NCBI GenBank assembly: GCA_027315455.1
Contig: DAHUXZ010000023.1
Coordinates: 1 to 36,197 of the forward strand
Direction: 5' to 3'
From: Thermoplasmata archaeon
GTDB taxonomy: Archaea; Thermoplasmatota; Thermoplasmata; Lutacidiplasmatales; UBA184
DNA: 36,197 nucleotides
Below, piece after piece: positions 1 to 7,544 of this stretch (position 1 is its first letter; every line of letters begins with the position of its first letter). Position numbers and translations under genes: made by a program. A model generated the notes under the pieces. It was not told the origin of the DNA, searched no databases, and worked only from the letters and a program-made list of their open reading frames with translations.

Positions 1-2
1 CG

Positions 3-248
3 GCCCGCGCCGACCCCGCGCCGGCCGTGGCGCCGACCGCTGGCGGGACCGTGCCGGCCCATGTTCTCGCTCCGCCCTCCCGGCCGCCACCGGAGCCGGT
101 CCCCGCCGCCGCTGCCTCGGCCCCCGCATCCGCCTCCGTCCCCTCGGGGGCGCGAGGCGGCGACGGCTACCGTTACTGCGCGGCGTGCGGAACGCCGGTA
201 CCGGTCGGGAAGCGGACCTGCACGATGTGCGGCGCGGCGCTCCCCTGA
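3..248 (+). CDS. C-terminal end of a zinc-ribbon protein (5' partial)
   Basis: The reading frame is open from the left edge of the window, so only the last 81 codons are visible. The segment is an Ala/Pro-rich, low-complexity linker followed by a C-terminal zinc ribbon with two knuckles (CAACG, then CTMCG) separated by 11 residues, and it ends three residues after the second knuckle. Such a terminal double-CxxC ribbon behind a Pro/Ala linker is common in archaeal membrane or regulatory proteins, but the functional domain lies outside the window, so no function is assigned. The first in-frame start-like codon here is a GTG at 27, which is probably internal. The next gene begins 56 bases after the stop on the same strand. 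Confidence 0.6.
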   Translation, partial: ARADPAPAVAPTAGGTVPAHVLAPPSRPPPEPVPAAAASAPASASVPSGARGGDGYRYCAACGTPVPVGKRTCTMCGAALP

Positions 249-304
249 TCGGTCGGGCGCCGGCCGGGGCGCACGTTCATGAGACCCCGCTTCGTGCCGG
301 GGGC

Positions 305-1024
305 GTGGCCGATCCGAAGGCACGGGGCCCCTCCGCCGCCGACGTGACGCGGCGGTACATCGACGATCATCCCAGCGTGCGGGAGGCGCTAAGGGACGAC
401 CTGCTGAACTACACGTCGCTCGCGCGGCTGATCGGCGGGGCGACCGAGGTCCGCAACGAGGAAGCGGTCACGATCGCCTGCCGCCGCTACCAGCGGGAGC
501 TCGCGCGGGGCACCCCGGCGGACGCGGCGATCGCCCGCGTCATCGCCGGCAGCCAGCTGCAGGTGCACTCCGACATCGCCCTCGTGCGCTTCCGCGACGA
601 CCCCGAGGTCCTCGATCGTCTCCTCGGCGTGGGGCGGCGGGCGCTGACCGCGCTCGCGCGGCGGCCGCTCTTCGAGATCTTCGAGGGGACCCAGGCCGTC
701 ACCGTCCTGTGCGAGGAACCGTTCCTCGCCACGCTCCTCGCCGAGATCCCTTCCCGCCTCCGCCTCCTGGTCGAGCGCGGGCTCGCGATCCTCGCCTTCC
801 GCAGCCACGACGAGGTCGCCGCGACGCCGGGGGTCCTCGCGTTCATGGCGGAGGCGCTCTACCGCCGGGGGATCAACTGCCTCGAGACGGTGAGCGTCTA
901 CCGGGACTCGATCTTCGTCTTCCGCTCCCAGGACGTCATCCCGGCCTACCAGGTACTCTCCGCGCTGATCCCCGACGGGCCGACGCCGCCCGTCGAGGGG
1001 GAGTCGCCCGGGGAACAACGCTGA
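305..1024 (+). CDS. ACT-domain protein, predicted amino-acid-metabolism regulator (copy 1)
   Basis: 239 residues. The N-terminal third (about residues 8-70) is helical and may be a winged-helix-like domain. The C-terminal third has the pattern of ACT domains: a strand-loop TPGVLAFMAEAL followed by a helix and the closing strand ETVSVYRDSIFVF, as in the regulatory domain of aspartokinase. A more upstream ATG at 185 would overlap the preceding gene by 64 bases. I chose GTG 305 because the paralogue at 7541 aligns from its own first residue with the same spacing (19 residues to the shared TRRYI). The gene stops 69 bases before argC and is probably co-transcribed with it. ACT domains usually bind amino acids, so sensing arginine or a precursor is a reasonable inference, not something the sequence proves. 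No catalytic motif is seen. Confidence 0.72.
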   Translation: MADPKARGPSAADVTRRYIDDHPSVREALRDDLLNYTSLARLIGGATEVRNEEAVTIACRRYQRELARGTPADAAIARVIAGSQLQVHSDIALVRFRDDPEVLDRLLGVGRRALTALARRPLFEIFEGTQAVTVLCEEPFLATLLAEIPSRLRLLVERGLAILAFRSHDEVAATPGVLAFMAEALYRRGINCLETVSVYRDSIFVFRSQDVIPAYQVLSALIPDGPTPPVEGESPGEQR

Positions 1025-1093
1025 CCCCGCCCCGACCCGTGGGGGACACCACGCTCAAGGACCGGCGCGCGGTGGTTCCCATCCTCCACCCAA

Positions 1094-2107
1094 ATGGCGA
1101 CGGCGGCGGTACTCGGCGCGAGCGGGTACCTCGGGGGAGAGCTTCTCCGGGTGCTGTCGGACCATCCCTCGATCGAGGTCGTCCAGGCGGTCTCGCAGAG
1201 CCGGGCCGGCCAGCGCCTCGGGGACGTGGCCCCGAACCTCGAGCGCTTCCAGGACCTCCGGCTCTCCCCGGACGCGTCGACCGTGGATGCCGACATCGCC
1301 TTCCTCGCCCAACCGGCCGGCGAGGCGATGACGGTCGTCCCCTCCCTCCTCGACCGTGGGATCAAGGTGGTCGACCTGGGCCCGGACTACCGTCTGCACG
1401 ACCCCGCGGAGTACGCCCGGGTCTACGGCCGCCCGCATGCCGACACCGACCACCTGTCGGAGGCCGTCTACGGGCTCCCCGAGGTGTTCGGCGCGCGGAT
1501 CCGCGCCGCCCGGCTCGTTGCCAACCCCGGCTGCTACCCGACGGCGACGCTCCTCGCCCTCGTCCCGCTCCTCGAGGCCCACGCGATCGTCGGCCCGGTG
1601 GTCGTCGACGCGAAGAGCGGCACCTCCGGCTCCGGCGCCCAGCCCACGGCGACGAGCCACCACCCCGAGGCCGCCCTCACAATCCTGCCGTACGGCGCGC
1701 CGCTCCACCGTCACGTTCCCGAGATGCAGGGCGTGCTGCGCGAGCTCGGAGCCGCGCCCGGGCCGCTCACCTTCGTCCCGCACCTGGTCCCGCTCGTCCG
1801 CGGTATCCTCTGCTCGATCTACGCGACCGCGGCCGGCCCGGCGGACGCCGGGGCCTGGGAGGCGCTCTACCGCGCGCGGTACGCCGACCACCCGTTCGTC
1901 CGCGTCGGGCGGGTCCCCCGGCTACCGTGGGCGCAGGGAACGAACCGCTGCTACCTCGCCGTCGAGCGGGTCGGCGACGCGCCGGTCGTCTTCAGCGTGC
2001 TCGACAATCTCGGGAAGGGCGGGGCGACCCAGGCGGTACAGAACGCGAATCTCCTCTTCGGCTGGCCGGAGACCCTCGGCCTCAGCCGGGCGGGGTACGG
2101 GGTCTAG
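1094..2107 (+). CDS. argC: N-acetyl-gamma-glutamyl-phosphate reductase
   Basis: 337 residues, the normal family length. ArgC reduces N-acetylglutamyl phosphate to the semialdehyde with NADPH, the third step of arginine synthesis, in the cytoplasm. The N-terminus carries the Rossmann signature VLGASGYLGGELLR, and the catalytic cysteine is C147 in the NPGCYPTATLL motif. The C-terminal part has the family's conserved HRHVPEM segment and ends in NLLFGWPETLGL. The ATG at 1094 places the nucleotide-binding strand directly at the start, as usual. It is the first of five consecutive arginine genes; argJ starts four bases after its stop. The LysW-dependent homologues (LysY) look similar, but the adjacent ArgJ, which needs acetylated substrates, and the absence of LysW/LysX here favour the acetylated pathway. 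Confidence 0.95.
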   Translation: MATAAVLGASGYLGGELLRVLSDHPSIEVVQAVSQSRAGQRLGDVAPNLERFQDLRLSPDASTVDADIAFLAQPAGEAMTVVPSLLDRGIKVVDLGPDYRLHDPAEYARVYGRPHADTDHLSEAVYGLPEVFGARIRAARLVANPGCYPTATLLALVPLLEAHAIVGPVVVDAKSGTSGSGAQPTATSHHPEAALTILPYGAPLHRHVPEMQGVLRELGAAPGPLTFVPHLVPLVRGILCSIYATAAGPADAGAWEALYRARYADHPFVRVGRVPRLPWAQGTNRCYLAVERVGDAPVVFSVLDNLGKGGATQAVQNANLLFGWPETLGLSRAGYGV

Positions 2108-2111
2108 CACG

Positions 2112-3356
2112 ATGTGGACGATCGCAGGCGGGGTGACGACGCCCGTCGGCTTCTCGGCCGGCGGGATCGCGAGCGGCGTGAAGCGGAGCGGGCGGCCGGA
2201 TCTCTCGGTCCTGCTCTCCGACCGGCCGGCCGCCGCGGCGGGGGTCTTCACGACGAACGTCGTCCGCGCGGCGCCCGTCGTCCTGGGCACGGAGCTCCTC
2301 GCGCGCGCGCCCGGTGAGGTTCGCGGAGTGCTCACCGTCGCCGGCGTGGCGAACGCCCTCACCGGGCCCGAGGGGATCGACGACAACCGCGCCCTCCTCG
2401 CCTCGGCCGAGTCGACCTTCGGCCTTCCCCCCGGCTCCCTCCTCCCGGCGTGCACCGGGGTCATCGGTCCGCGCCTCCCGCTCGACCGCGTCATCGCCGC
2501 GCTGCCGGCGCTGCGCGGGGCGACCGCCGCGACGCGGGACGGCGCCGAGCGGGCCGCGCACGCGATCCTCACGACCGACACCCGTTCCAAGGAGGCGGCG
2601 GTGCGCCTTCGTCTGGCCGACGGCCAGGTCGTGCGCATCGGCGGGATGGCGAAGGGCAGCGGCATGATCGCCCCCCGCCTCGCGCTCCCCCACGCGACGA
2701 CCCTGGCCTACGTCGCGACGGATGCGCGGATCGCGCCGGAGACCCTCGGGCGGATCCTCGCCCGCGAGGCCGACGCGACGTTCAACATGGTGAGCGTCGA
2801 CGGCGATACGAGCACCAACGACACCGTCTACGTCCTCGCGAACGGGGCCGCGGGAGCCACGCCCGCCGACGACGACCCGAACTTCCGCGCGGGGCTGAGG
2901 GCCGTCCTCGAGTCGCTCGCCCGCCAGGTCGCCCGCGACGGCGAAGGCGCGACCAAGCTCCTCACGGTCCGGGTCGAAGGGGCCCGCTCCATCGCCGACG
3001 CGCGCGCGGCGGCCCGGGCCGTCGTGGGTTCCACGCTCGTCAAGGCGGCGCTGTTCGGGGCCGACCCGAACGTCGGCCGCATCGCGGCCGCGCTCGGCTA
3101 CTCCGGCGCGCGGCTCACGCCGGAGGGGTTGAGCGTCGCCCTCGTCCGGCCCCGCGGGTCCGTCCCGCTGATCGTCAACGGGCGTCCCGCGCCCGGCCTC
3201 GAGAACGGCGGCGCGAAGCGCGTCCGGGACCTCCTCCGCCAGCTCGACGAGGTCCCGCTCGAGATCCAGCTCAACGAGGGGCGCGCCGCGGCGGTGGCGT
3301 GGGGCTGCGACCTCTCCTACGCCTACGTCCAGATCAACGCCGCCTACCGCACATGA
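2112..3356 (+). CDS. argJ: Glutamate N-acetyltransferase / amino-acid acetyltransferase
   Basis: 414 residues. ArgJ moves the acetyl group from N-acetylornithine to glutamate, recycling it, and in bifunctional forms also uses acetyl-CoA. Family members cut themselves before a threonine that becomes the nucleophile. Here the KGSGMIAP segment is followed by ALPHATTLAY, so the cut should fall between A195 and T196. The acyl-binding motif CTGVIG, the FNMVSVDGDTSTND motif and the terminal VQINAAYRT are all present. The usual ATM at the cleavage site is ATT here, with the nucleophilic threonine kept. The start ATG is four bases after argC, and its TGA overlaps the argB ATG, suggesting translational coupling. 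Whether it is mono- or bifunctional cannot be decided from sequence alone. Confidence 0.95.
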   Translation: MWTIAGGVTTPVGFSAGGIASGVKRSGRPDLSVLLSDRPAAAAGVFTTNVVRAAPVVLGTELLARAPGEVRGVLTVAGVANALTGPEGIDDNRALLASAESTFGLPPGSLLPACTGVIGPRLPLDRVIAALPALRGATAATRDGAERAAHAILTTDTRSKEAAVRLRLADGQVVRIGGMAKGSGMIAPRLALPHATTLAYVATDARIAPETLGRILAREADATFNMVSVDGDTSTNDTVYVLANGAAGATPADDDPNFRAGLRAVLESLARQVARDGEGATKLLTVRVEGARSIADARAAARAVVGSTLVKAALFGADPNVGRIAAALGYSGARLTPEGLSVALVRPRGSVPLIVNGRPAPGLENGGAKRVRDLLRQLDEVPLEIQLNEGRAAAVAWGCDLSYAYVQINAAYRT

Positions 3357-4192
3357 ACCGAGATACCCCGACCGTCCTCAAGATCGGTGGCCGTGAGCTC
3401 GTCCCCGGTCCGGAGCTCGACCGGCTCGTGTCGGCGATCACCCGATGGGTCCGGAGGGGCGACCGTCTCGTCCTCGTCCACGGCGGCGGGGACGAGATCA
3501 CGGAGCGGGCCCGCGCGCTCGGCCTTCCGACGCAGCGGCGCGACGGCCAGCGGGTCACCGACACGGCGATGCTCGAGGTGGTGATCGAGGTCCTCGCGGG
3601 CCGGATCAACACGCGGCTCGTCCGGGCCCTCCTCGCCGCCGGCGTGCCGGCCCTCGGGCTCTCGGGCGTCTCCGGCGGTCTCGTCAAGGTCCGCCCCGCC
3701 GGGGTCCCGCCGGGGAGCCTCGGATGGGTCGGGACGCCGACCCACGTCGCGGGCCGCCTCCTGGACGGGCTCCTCCTCGACGGCCTCACCCCCGTCGTCG
3801 CCCCGCTCGGGGTCGACGCCCGCGGGGCGGTCTACAACGTCAACGCCGACCTCGCCGCCGCGGCGATCGCGGCCGCTCTCGGCGGGGAGCTGCGCCTCGT
3901 CACCGACGTCGAGGCGGTGCGCGGGACGGACGGGGAACCGATCTCCCGGCTCGGCCCCGCCGAGGCCCGCGCGCTCATCGCGAACGGCGTCGCGCGCGAC
4001 GGGATGGTCCCGAAGCTCGAGGCGACGCTCGTCGCGCTCGACGAGGGGGCCGCCTCGGCGTGGATCGGCGCGCTCGACGCCCTCGTCGACGGCGCCCCGG
4101 CCCCGACGCGCGGCACCTGGCTCGCCCCGACCCTGCCCCGGGGCCGGGCCGTCCGATCTTCCGCTCCGTTTACCGGAGGAGCGTTCCGATGA
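3353..4192 (+). CDS. argB: Acetylglutamate kinase
   Basis: 279 residues of the amino-acid-kinase fold. ArgB phosphorylates N-acetylglutamate with ATP, the second step of arginine synthesis and usually the feedback-controlled one. The N-terminal lysine strand VLKIGG, the glycine loop LVHGGGDEI, the substrate segment RVTDTAMLEVV, the NVNADLAAAAIAAAL motif and the nucleotide segment DGMVPKLEA match the family. The N-terminus is short, without the helix that forms the arginine-sensitive hexamer in many bacterial enzymes, so direct arginine inhibition is uncertain. The start ATG overlaps the argJ stop by four bases, and the stop overlaps the argG start the same way. The LysW-linked kinase LysZ is the nearest alternative, but the neighbours argue against it. 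Confidence 0.92.
   Translation: MNRDTPTVLKIGGRELVPGPELDRLVSAITRWVRRGDRLVLVHGGGDEITERARALGLPTQRRDGQRVTDTAMLEVVIEVLAGRINTRLVRALLAAGVPALGLSGVSGGLVKVRPAGVPPGSLGWVGTPTHVAGRLLDGLLLDGLTPVVAPLGVDARGAVYNVNADLAAAAIAAALGGELRLVTDVEAVRGTDGEPISRLGPAEARALIANGVARDGMVPKLEATLVALDEGAASAWIGALDALVDGAPAPTRGTWLAPTLPRGRAVRSSAPFTGGAFR
4175..4180 (+). promoter_or_regulatory. Shine-Dalgarno site for argG
   Basis: GGAGGA lies eight bases before the argG ATG at 4189, inside the end of argB. Internal operon genes here use such a site, while the first genes of transcripts mostly lack one. Confidence 0.6.
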
Positions 4193-5457
4193 CGACCTCG
4201 AACCCTTCGCGCCGCCACGTCGTCCTCGCCTACTCCGGCGGGCTCGACACCTCGATCGCGATCCCGTGGATCGGCGAGCACCACGACGCCGAGGTGACCG
4301 CCCTCAGCATCGATGTCGGCCAGGAGGGCGAGCTCACGGGCGCCCTCGACCGGGCGCGGAGGAACGGCGCCCGGGACGCGCGGCTCGTCGATGCGAAGGC
4401 CGCGTTCGTCCGCGAGTTCCTCTGGCCCGCGCTCCAGGCCAACGCGCTCTACGAGGGCGTCTACCCGCTCTCGACGGCCCTCGCACGGCCGCTCATCGCC
4501 CGGACCCTGGCCTCGGTCGCGCTCGAGCTGGGCGCCGACACCGTCGCGCACGGCTGCACCGGCAAGGGCAACGACCAGGTCCGGTTCGACGTCGCGATCC
4601 ACACCCTCGCCCCATCGCTCACCATCATCGCGCCGGTCCGGGAGTGGAACATGAACCGGGACGACGAGATCCGGTACGCCCGCGACCACCACCTCGAGAT
4701 ACGGGCGACCGTGGAGTCGCCGTACTCCGTGGACGAGAACCTCTGGGGCCGCAGCGTCGAGGGCGGTCGCCTCGAGGACCCGAACCGCCCCGCCCCCGAG
4801 GAGGTCTTCGACTGGACCGGCCACCCGGAGACCTGGCCGAAGGAGGCCGAAACCCTCGTCGTCGACTTCGAGCGCGGCCTTCCGACGCGAATCGACGGCC
4901 GCGCGCTCGACCCCGTCGACCTCGTCCGCGAGATGAACCGCCGCGCGGGCGCCCACGGCGTCGGGCGGATCGACCACGTCGAGGACCGGGTCGTGGGCAT
5001 CAAGTCCCGGGAGACCTACGAGTGCCCGGGGGCGATCGCGCTGCTCGAGGCGCACCGGTCCCTCGAGAGCCTCGTCCTCCCCCGCGACCTCCTCCAGTTC
5101 AAGGCCGGGGTCGACCGACGCTTCTCGGACCTCGTCTACGAGGGCCTCTGGTTCTCCCCGCTGCGGGAGGCGCTCGGCGCGTTCGTCGTCTCCACCCAGG
5201 AGGTCGTGACCGGCTCCGTCACCCTGCGGCTTCACCAGGGGAGCGTCCGTGCCGTCGGCCGGACCTCGGAGTACTCGCTCCTCGCCCCCGAGCTCGCGAC
5301 CTTCGGGGCCGGGAGCCGGTTCCCCCAGGAGCTGGCCGTCGGCTTCATCCACCTCTACGGCCTGCCGAACCAGCTGGCCCATGCCCGCCGCACGGCGGCC
5401 CGGGCCTCCACGGAGGCGGAGACCCCTGCTGCGGGAGCGCTTCTCAACCGCCCTTGA
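4189..5457 (+). CDS. argG: Argininosuccinate synthase
   Basis: 422 residues. ArgG joins citrulline and aspartate using ATP, which is cleaved to AMP and pyrophosphate. The ATP pyrophosphatase loop AYSGGLDTS is at residues 14-22, followed by the SIDVGQEGE strand, the AHGCTGKGNDQVRFD motif, the SPYSVDENLWGRS substrate loop and the GIKSRETYECPGA segment, all diagnostic. The length is slightly above that of the shorter bacterial enzymes (about 400), mainly through a variable tail. The ATG overlaps the argB stop and is preceded by a good Shine-Dalgarno site. The last part of the gene is overlapped in another frame by the start of argH. Confidence 0.96.
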   Translation: MTTSNPSRRHVVLAYSGGLDTSIAIPWIGEHHDAEVTALSIDVGQEGELTGALDRARRNGARDARLVDAKAAFVREFLWPALQANALYEGVYPLSTALARPLIARTLASVALELGADTVAHGCTGKGNDQVRFDVAIHTLAPSLTIIAPVREWNMNRDDEIRYARDHHLEIRATVESPYSVDENLWGRSVEGGRLEDPNRPAPEEVFDWTGHPETWPKEAETLVVDFERGLPTRIDGRALDPVDLVREMNRRAGAHGVGRIDHVEDRVVGIKSRETYECPGAIALLEAHRSLESLVLPRDLLQFKAGVDRRFSDLVYEGLWFSPLREALGAFVVSTQEVVTGSVTLRLHQGSVRAVGRTSEYSLLAPELATFGAGSRFPQELAVGFIHLYGLPNQLAHARRTAARASTEAETPAAGALLNRP

Positions 5458-6958
5458 CCCCGCGGCCCTCGCCTTCTCCGAGTCGACCTCGGAGGACCGG
5501 GTGCTGCTCGACGCGGACCTGTGGGGGTCGCTCGTGCACGCCGAGATGCTCGGGGCCGCCGGGATCGTCCCGCGGCCGTCGGTCGTGCGGATCTCGAAGG
5601 GGCTACGGGGGATCGCGCGCGACGCCGCGCGCGGGCGGTTCGCCCTCGCCCCCGAGCTCGAGGACGTCCACCTGAACGTCGAGAGCGGGCTGCGCCGGCG
5701 CATCGGTCGCGACGCCGACCGCCTCCACACCGGCCGCAGCCGCAACGACCAGGTGGCGACGGACCTGGCGATCTACCTCCGGGACGCCCTTATCGCCCTG
5801 GAGGGGTCGAGCGTCCTCCTTGGGCGGGCGCTGCTCGCGAAGGCCCGCGGTCCCGAGGGACGGGGGGTCGTCGAGGGCTGGACGCATCTTCAACCGGCCC
5901 AGCGGATCCGCTGGGGGCAGTGGCTCGCGACGCATGCGCTCTCCTTCGCGCGCGACGCGGCCCGCCTGGCCGCGATCCGCGCCTCCCTCACCGATTGTCC
6001 CCTCGGCAGCGGGGCGATCGCGGGCAGCTCGCTCCCGCTGGACCGATGGCGGACGGCCCGGGCCCTCGGCTTCGCCCGACCCTCCCTCTCCTCGCTCGAC
6101 TCGGTGTCGGACCGGGACGCGGCCCTCGCGACGCTCGCCGCGCTCGCCCTCCTGGCCGTCCACGTGAGCCGCCTCGCGGAGGAGCTCGTCCTCGGCTCGA
6201 TGCCCGAGATCGGGCGGGTCCGCCTCCCCGACGCCTTCGTCACGACGAGCTCGCTCATGCCCCACAAGCGCAACCCGGACCTCGCCGAGCTCCTCCGCGC
6301 CGAGTCGGCCGGCGCCGTCGGCCGCCTCACGACCCACCTCACCCTCGCCCGGGCCCTCCCGCTCGGCTACCAGCGCGACCTCCAGGCCGGAAAGCCGGTC
6401 CTCTTCACCGGGGTCGACCGCGCGCTCGCGAGCCTCGCCGTCCTGACCCCGATGGTGGCGGGGACCCGCTTCCTCGAGCCGGCGGTGTCGGCCCGGTCGT
6501 CGACGGCGAGCGTCGAGCTCGCCGACGCGCTGGTCGGTGCCGGGGTCCCGTTCCGCCGCGCCCACGCCCGCGTCGCCCGCTGGCTCGCGCGACGCGAGGG
6601 TTCGGGCCACGGCCTCGCCGACGCGACCCCCGCGGAGCTGCGGGAGGCGTTCCCCGAGCTTCCCGAGGGGTACGCCCCGGCCGGTCCCCTGGCGGAGCCC
6701 GAGCTCCGCCGGACCTACGGGGGAAGCGCCTCGACGGAGGTCGACCGCCTCATCGGCGAGGTCGACGGTCGGCTCCGAGCGATCGCACGGGCCGCCGGGA
6801 ACGAGCGGCGGCGCCTCGATCGGCTCCGCGCCCGGATCGGGCTATCTCCCTCGCGCCTGTTCGGGGCCGGCGAAGCGGCTACGCCGTCGCCGGCGTCTGG
6901 CCGACGGCACGGCCGTTCGCGCGCCCGGGGACGACGGGCGCGGCCCCGGCGCCGTTGA
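5381..6958 (+). CDS. argH: Argininosuccinate lyase
   Basis: About 525 residues from the ATG at 5381, in the fumarase/aspartase superfamily. ArgH splits argininosuccinate into arginine and fumarate. The LHTGRSRNDQVATD motif, THLQPAQRIRWGQW and the catalytic serine loop TSSLMPHKRNPD are present. That loop is HKRN rather than the QKKN usual in ArgH, a spelling more familiar from adenylosuccinate lyase. The TGRSRNDQ motif and operon position still identify ArgH. The conserved protein begins near RERFSTALDPAALAF (about 5432), so the first 16 residues from ATG 5381 are a basic extension. A CTG around 5427 is another possible start. The Arg-rich C-terminal tail (after about 6840) overlaps the convergent zinc-finger gene by 80 bases. 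Confidence 0.9.
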   Translation: MPAARRPGPPRRRRPLLRERFSTALDPAALAFSESTSEDRVLLDADLWGSLVHAEMLGAAGIVPRPSVVRISKGLRGIARDAARGRFALAPELEDVHLNVESGLRRRIGRDADRLHTGRSRNDQVATDLAIYLRDALIALEGSSVLLGRALLAKARGPEGRGVVEGWTHLQPAQRIRWGQWLATHALSFARDAARLAAIRASLTDCPLGSGAIAGSSLPLDRWRTARALGFARPSLSSLDSVSDRDAALATLAALALLAVHVSRLAEELVLGSMPEIGRVRLPDAFVTTSSLMPHKRNPDLAELLRAESAGAVGRLTTHLTLARALPLGYQRDLQAGKPVLFTGVDRALASLAVLTPMVAGTRFLEPAVSARSSTASVELADALVGAGVPFRRAHARVARWLARREGSGHGLADATPAELREAFPELPEGYAPAGPLAEPELRRTYGGSASTEVDRLIGEVDGRLRAIARAAGNERRRLDRLRARIGLSPSRLFGAGEAATPSPASGRRHGRSRARGRRARPRRR

Positions 6959-7271
6959 GGGCCCCCTGGAGGAGGACCGAGCGCTCCCGGGCCGAGAGGC
7001 CGGGGTGCTGGCCGTAGAGGTGGATCTCGAGGCTCGCGCGCGTCGCGTACTCGCGGGAGCAGACCGGGCAGAGGAACACCTGGGAGTCGCCGAGGAACCG
7101 GGCGCACTCGCAGCTCAGGACGTGGCACGGCATCGGGGTGGAGCGGTCCCGGGGCCGGCTGAAATGCCGGCGCAGTCGGCCGTCCTGGGGGGCGAGGAGA
7201 TAGTGGCTCGCGCGCAGGTGGGCGCAGGATCGGCAGGGGAGGAGCCTGAGATGCCGGCGCTGGGTCACCAA
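6879..7271 (-). CDS. C2H2 zinc-finger protein with extra cysteine pairs
   Basis: About 130 residues. A classical C2H2 finger is formed by C68-x2-C71-x12-H84-x4-H89 (FLCPVCSREYATRASLEIH). Upstream are a CRSC pair at 13-16 and a CHVLSCEC cluster at 49-56, probably a second metal site. GC-rich third positions begin around 7268, and a GGAGG lies ten bases before TTG 7271, so I place the start there. GTG 7268 or 7328 and ATG 7133 are alternatives. The gene runs against argH and overlaps its end by 80 bases. C2H2 fingers in small archaeal proteins may bind nucleic acid or protein; no target is evident. Its place between argH and the second ACT gene is suggestive but not proof of a link to arginine control. 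Confidence 0.6.
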   Translation of the reverse strand: MVTQRRHLRLLPCRSCAHLRASHYLLAPQDGRLRRHFSRPRDRSTPMPCHVLSCECARFLGDSQVFLCPVCSREYATRASLEIHLYGQHPGLSARERSVLLQGALNGAGAAPVVPGRANGRAVGQTPATA

Positions 7272-7384
7272 GGGTTCGTGAACCTCCGCTAGGGTCCCGG
7301 CCCCCTTCGGTCGGGGTCCCGGCTCCACGCCGTCACCCCGTCCAGCGGGCCCGGACCCGCTTCTGCCCCGACTTTGCTCGGGGC

Positions 7385-7391
7385 GATATAG
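7385..7391 (+). promoter_or_regulatory. Putative TATA box for the 7413 transcript
   Basis: GATATAG is centred on 7388, 25 bases before the ATG at 7413, the spacing seen at other promoters of this window. Transcription would start near 7413, giving the ACT gene at 7541 a leader of about 128 nt. The box is nearly symmetrical, so it could also serve the minus strand, but no start codon sits at the right distance there. Confidence 0.45.
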
Positions 7392-7412
7392 CCTCGGTGT
7401 CTCACGGGCGAC

Positions 7413-7544
7413 ATGTCGTCTCATGCCGCACGCCGTGCCGCGCCGCGCTCCGGGGGTCGTTGGCGGCGGGGGGGACGGGGGGGCGGCCGGCGAAACGTTG
7501 AAGGCCGCCCCATTCGTGGGCCCCGGTCCGGGGACCGCGGATGA
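7413..7544 (+). other. Possible arginine-rich leader ORF (43 codons)
   Basis: An ATG placed exactly where the TATA box predicts the transcript to begin opens 43 codons, 13 of them arginine, and the TGA overlaps the ATG of the next gene (7541) by four bases. Against it being a real peptide gene, third positions are only about 70 percent G or C, clearly lower than in its neighbours, and random GC-rich DNA is rich in arginine codons. It could be a leader peptide, or simply part of an untranslated leader. Confidence 0.25.

Noticed and set aside
1094-4192. LysW-dependent lysine/arginine pathway instead of acetylated arginine pathway
   Set aside because: A full ArgJ with its self-cleavage site is present, and no LysW or LysX gene is found among the neighbours.
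3832-5745. 637-residue minus-strand open frame opposite argB/argG/argH
   Set aside because: Shadow of three well-supported arginine genes; no recognisable motif.
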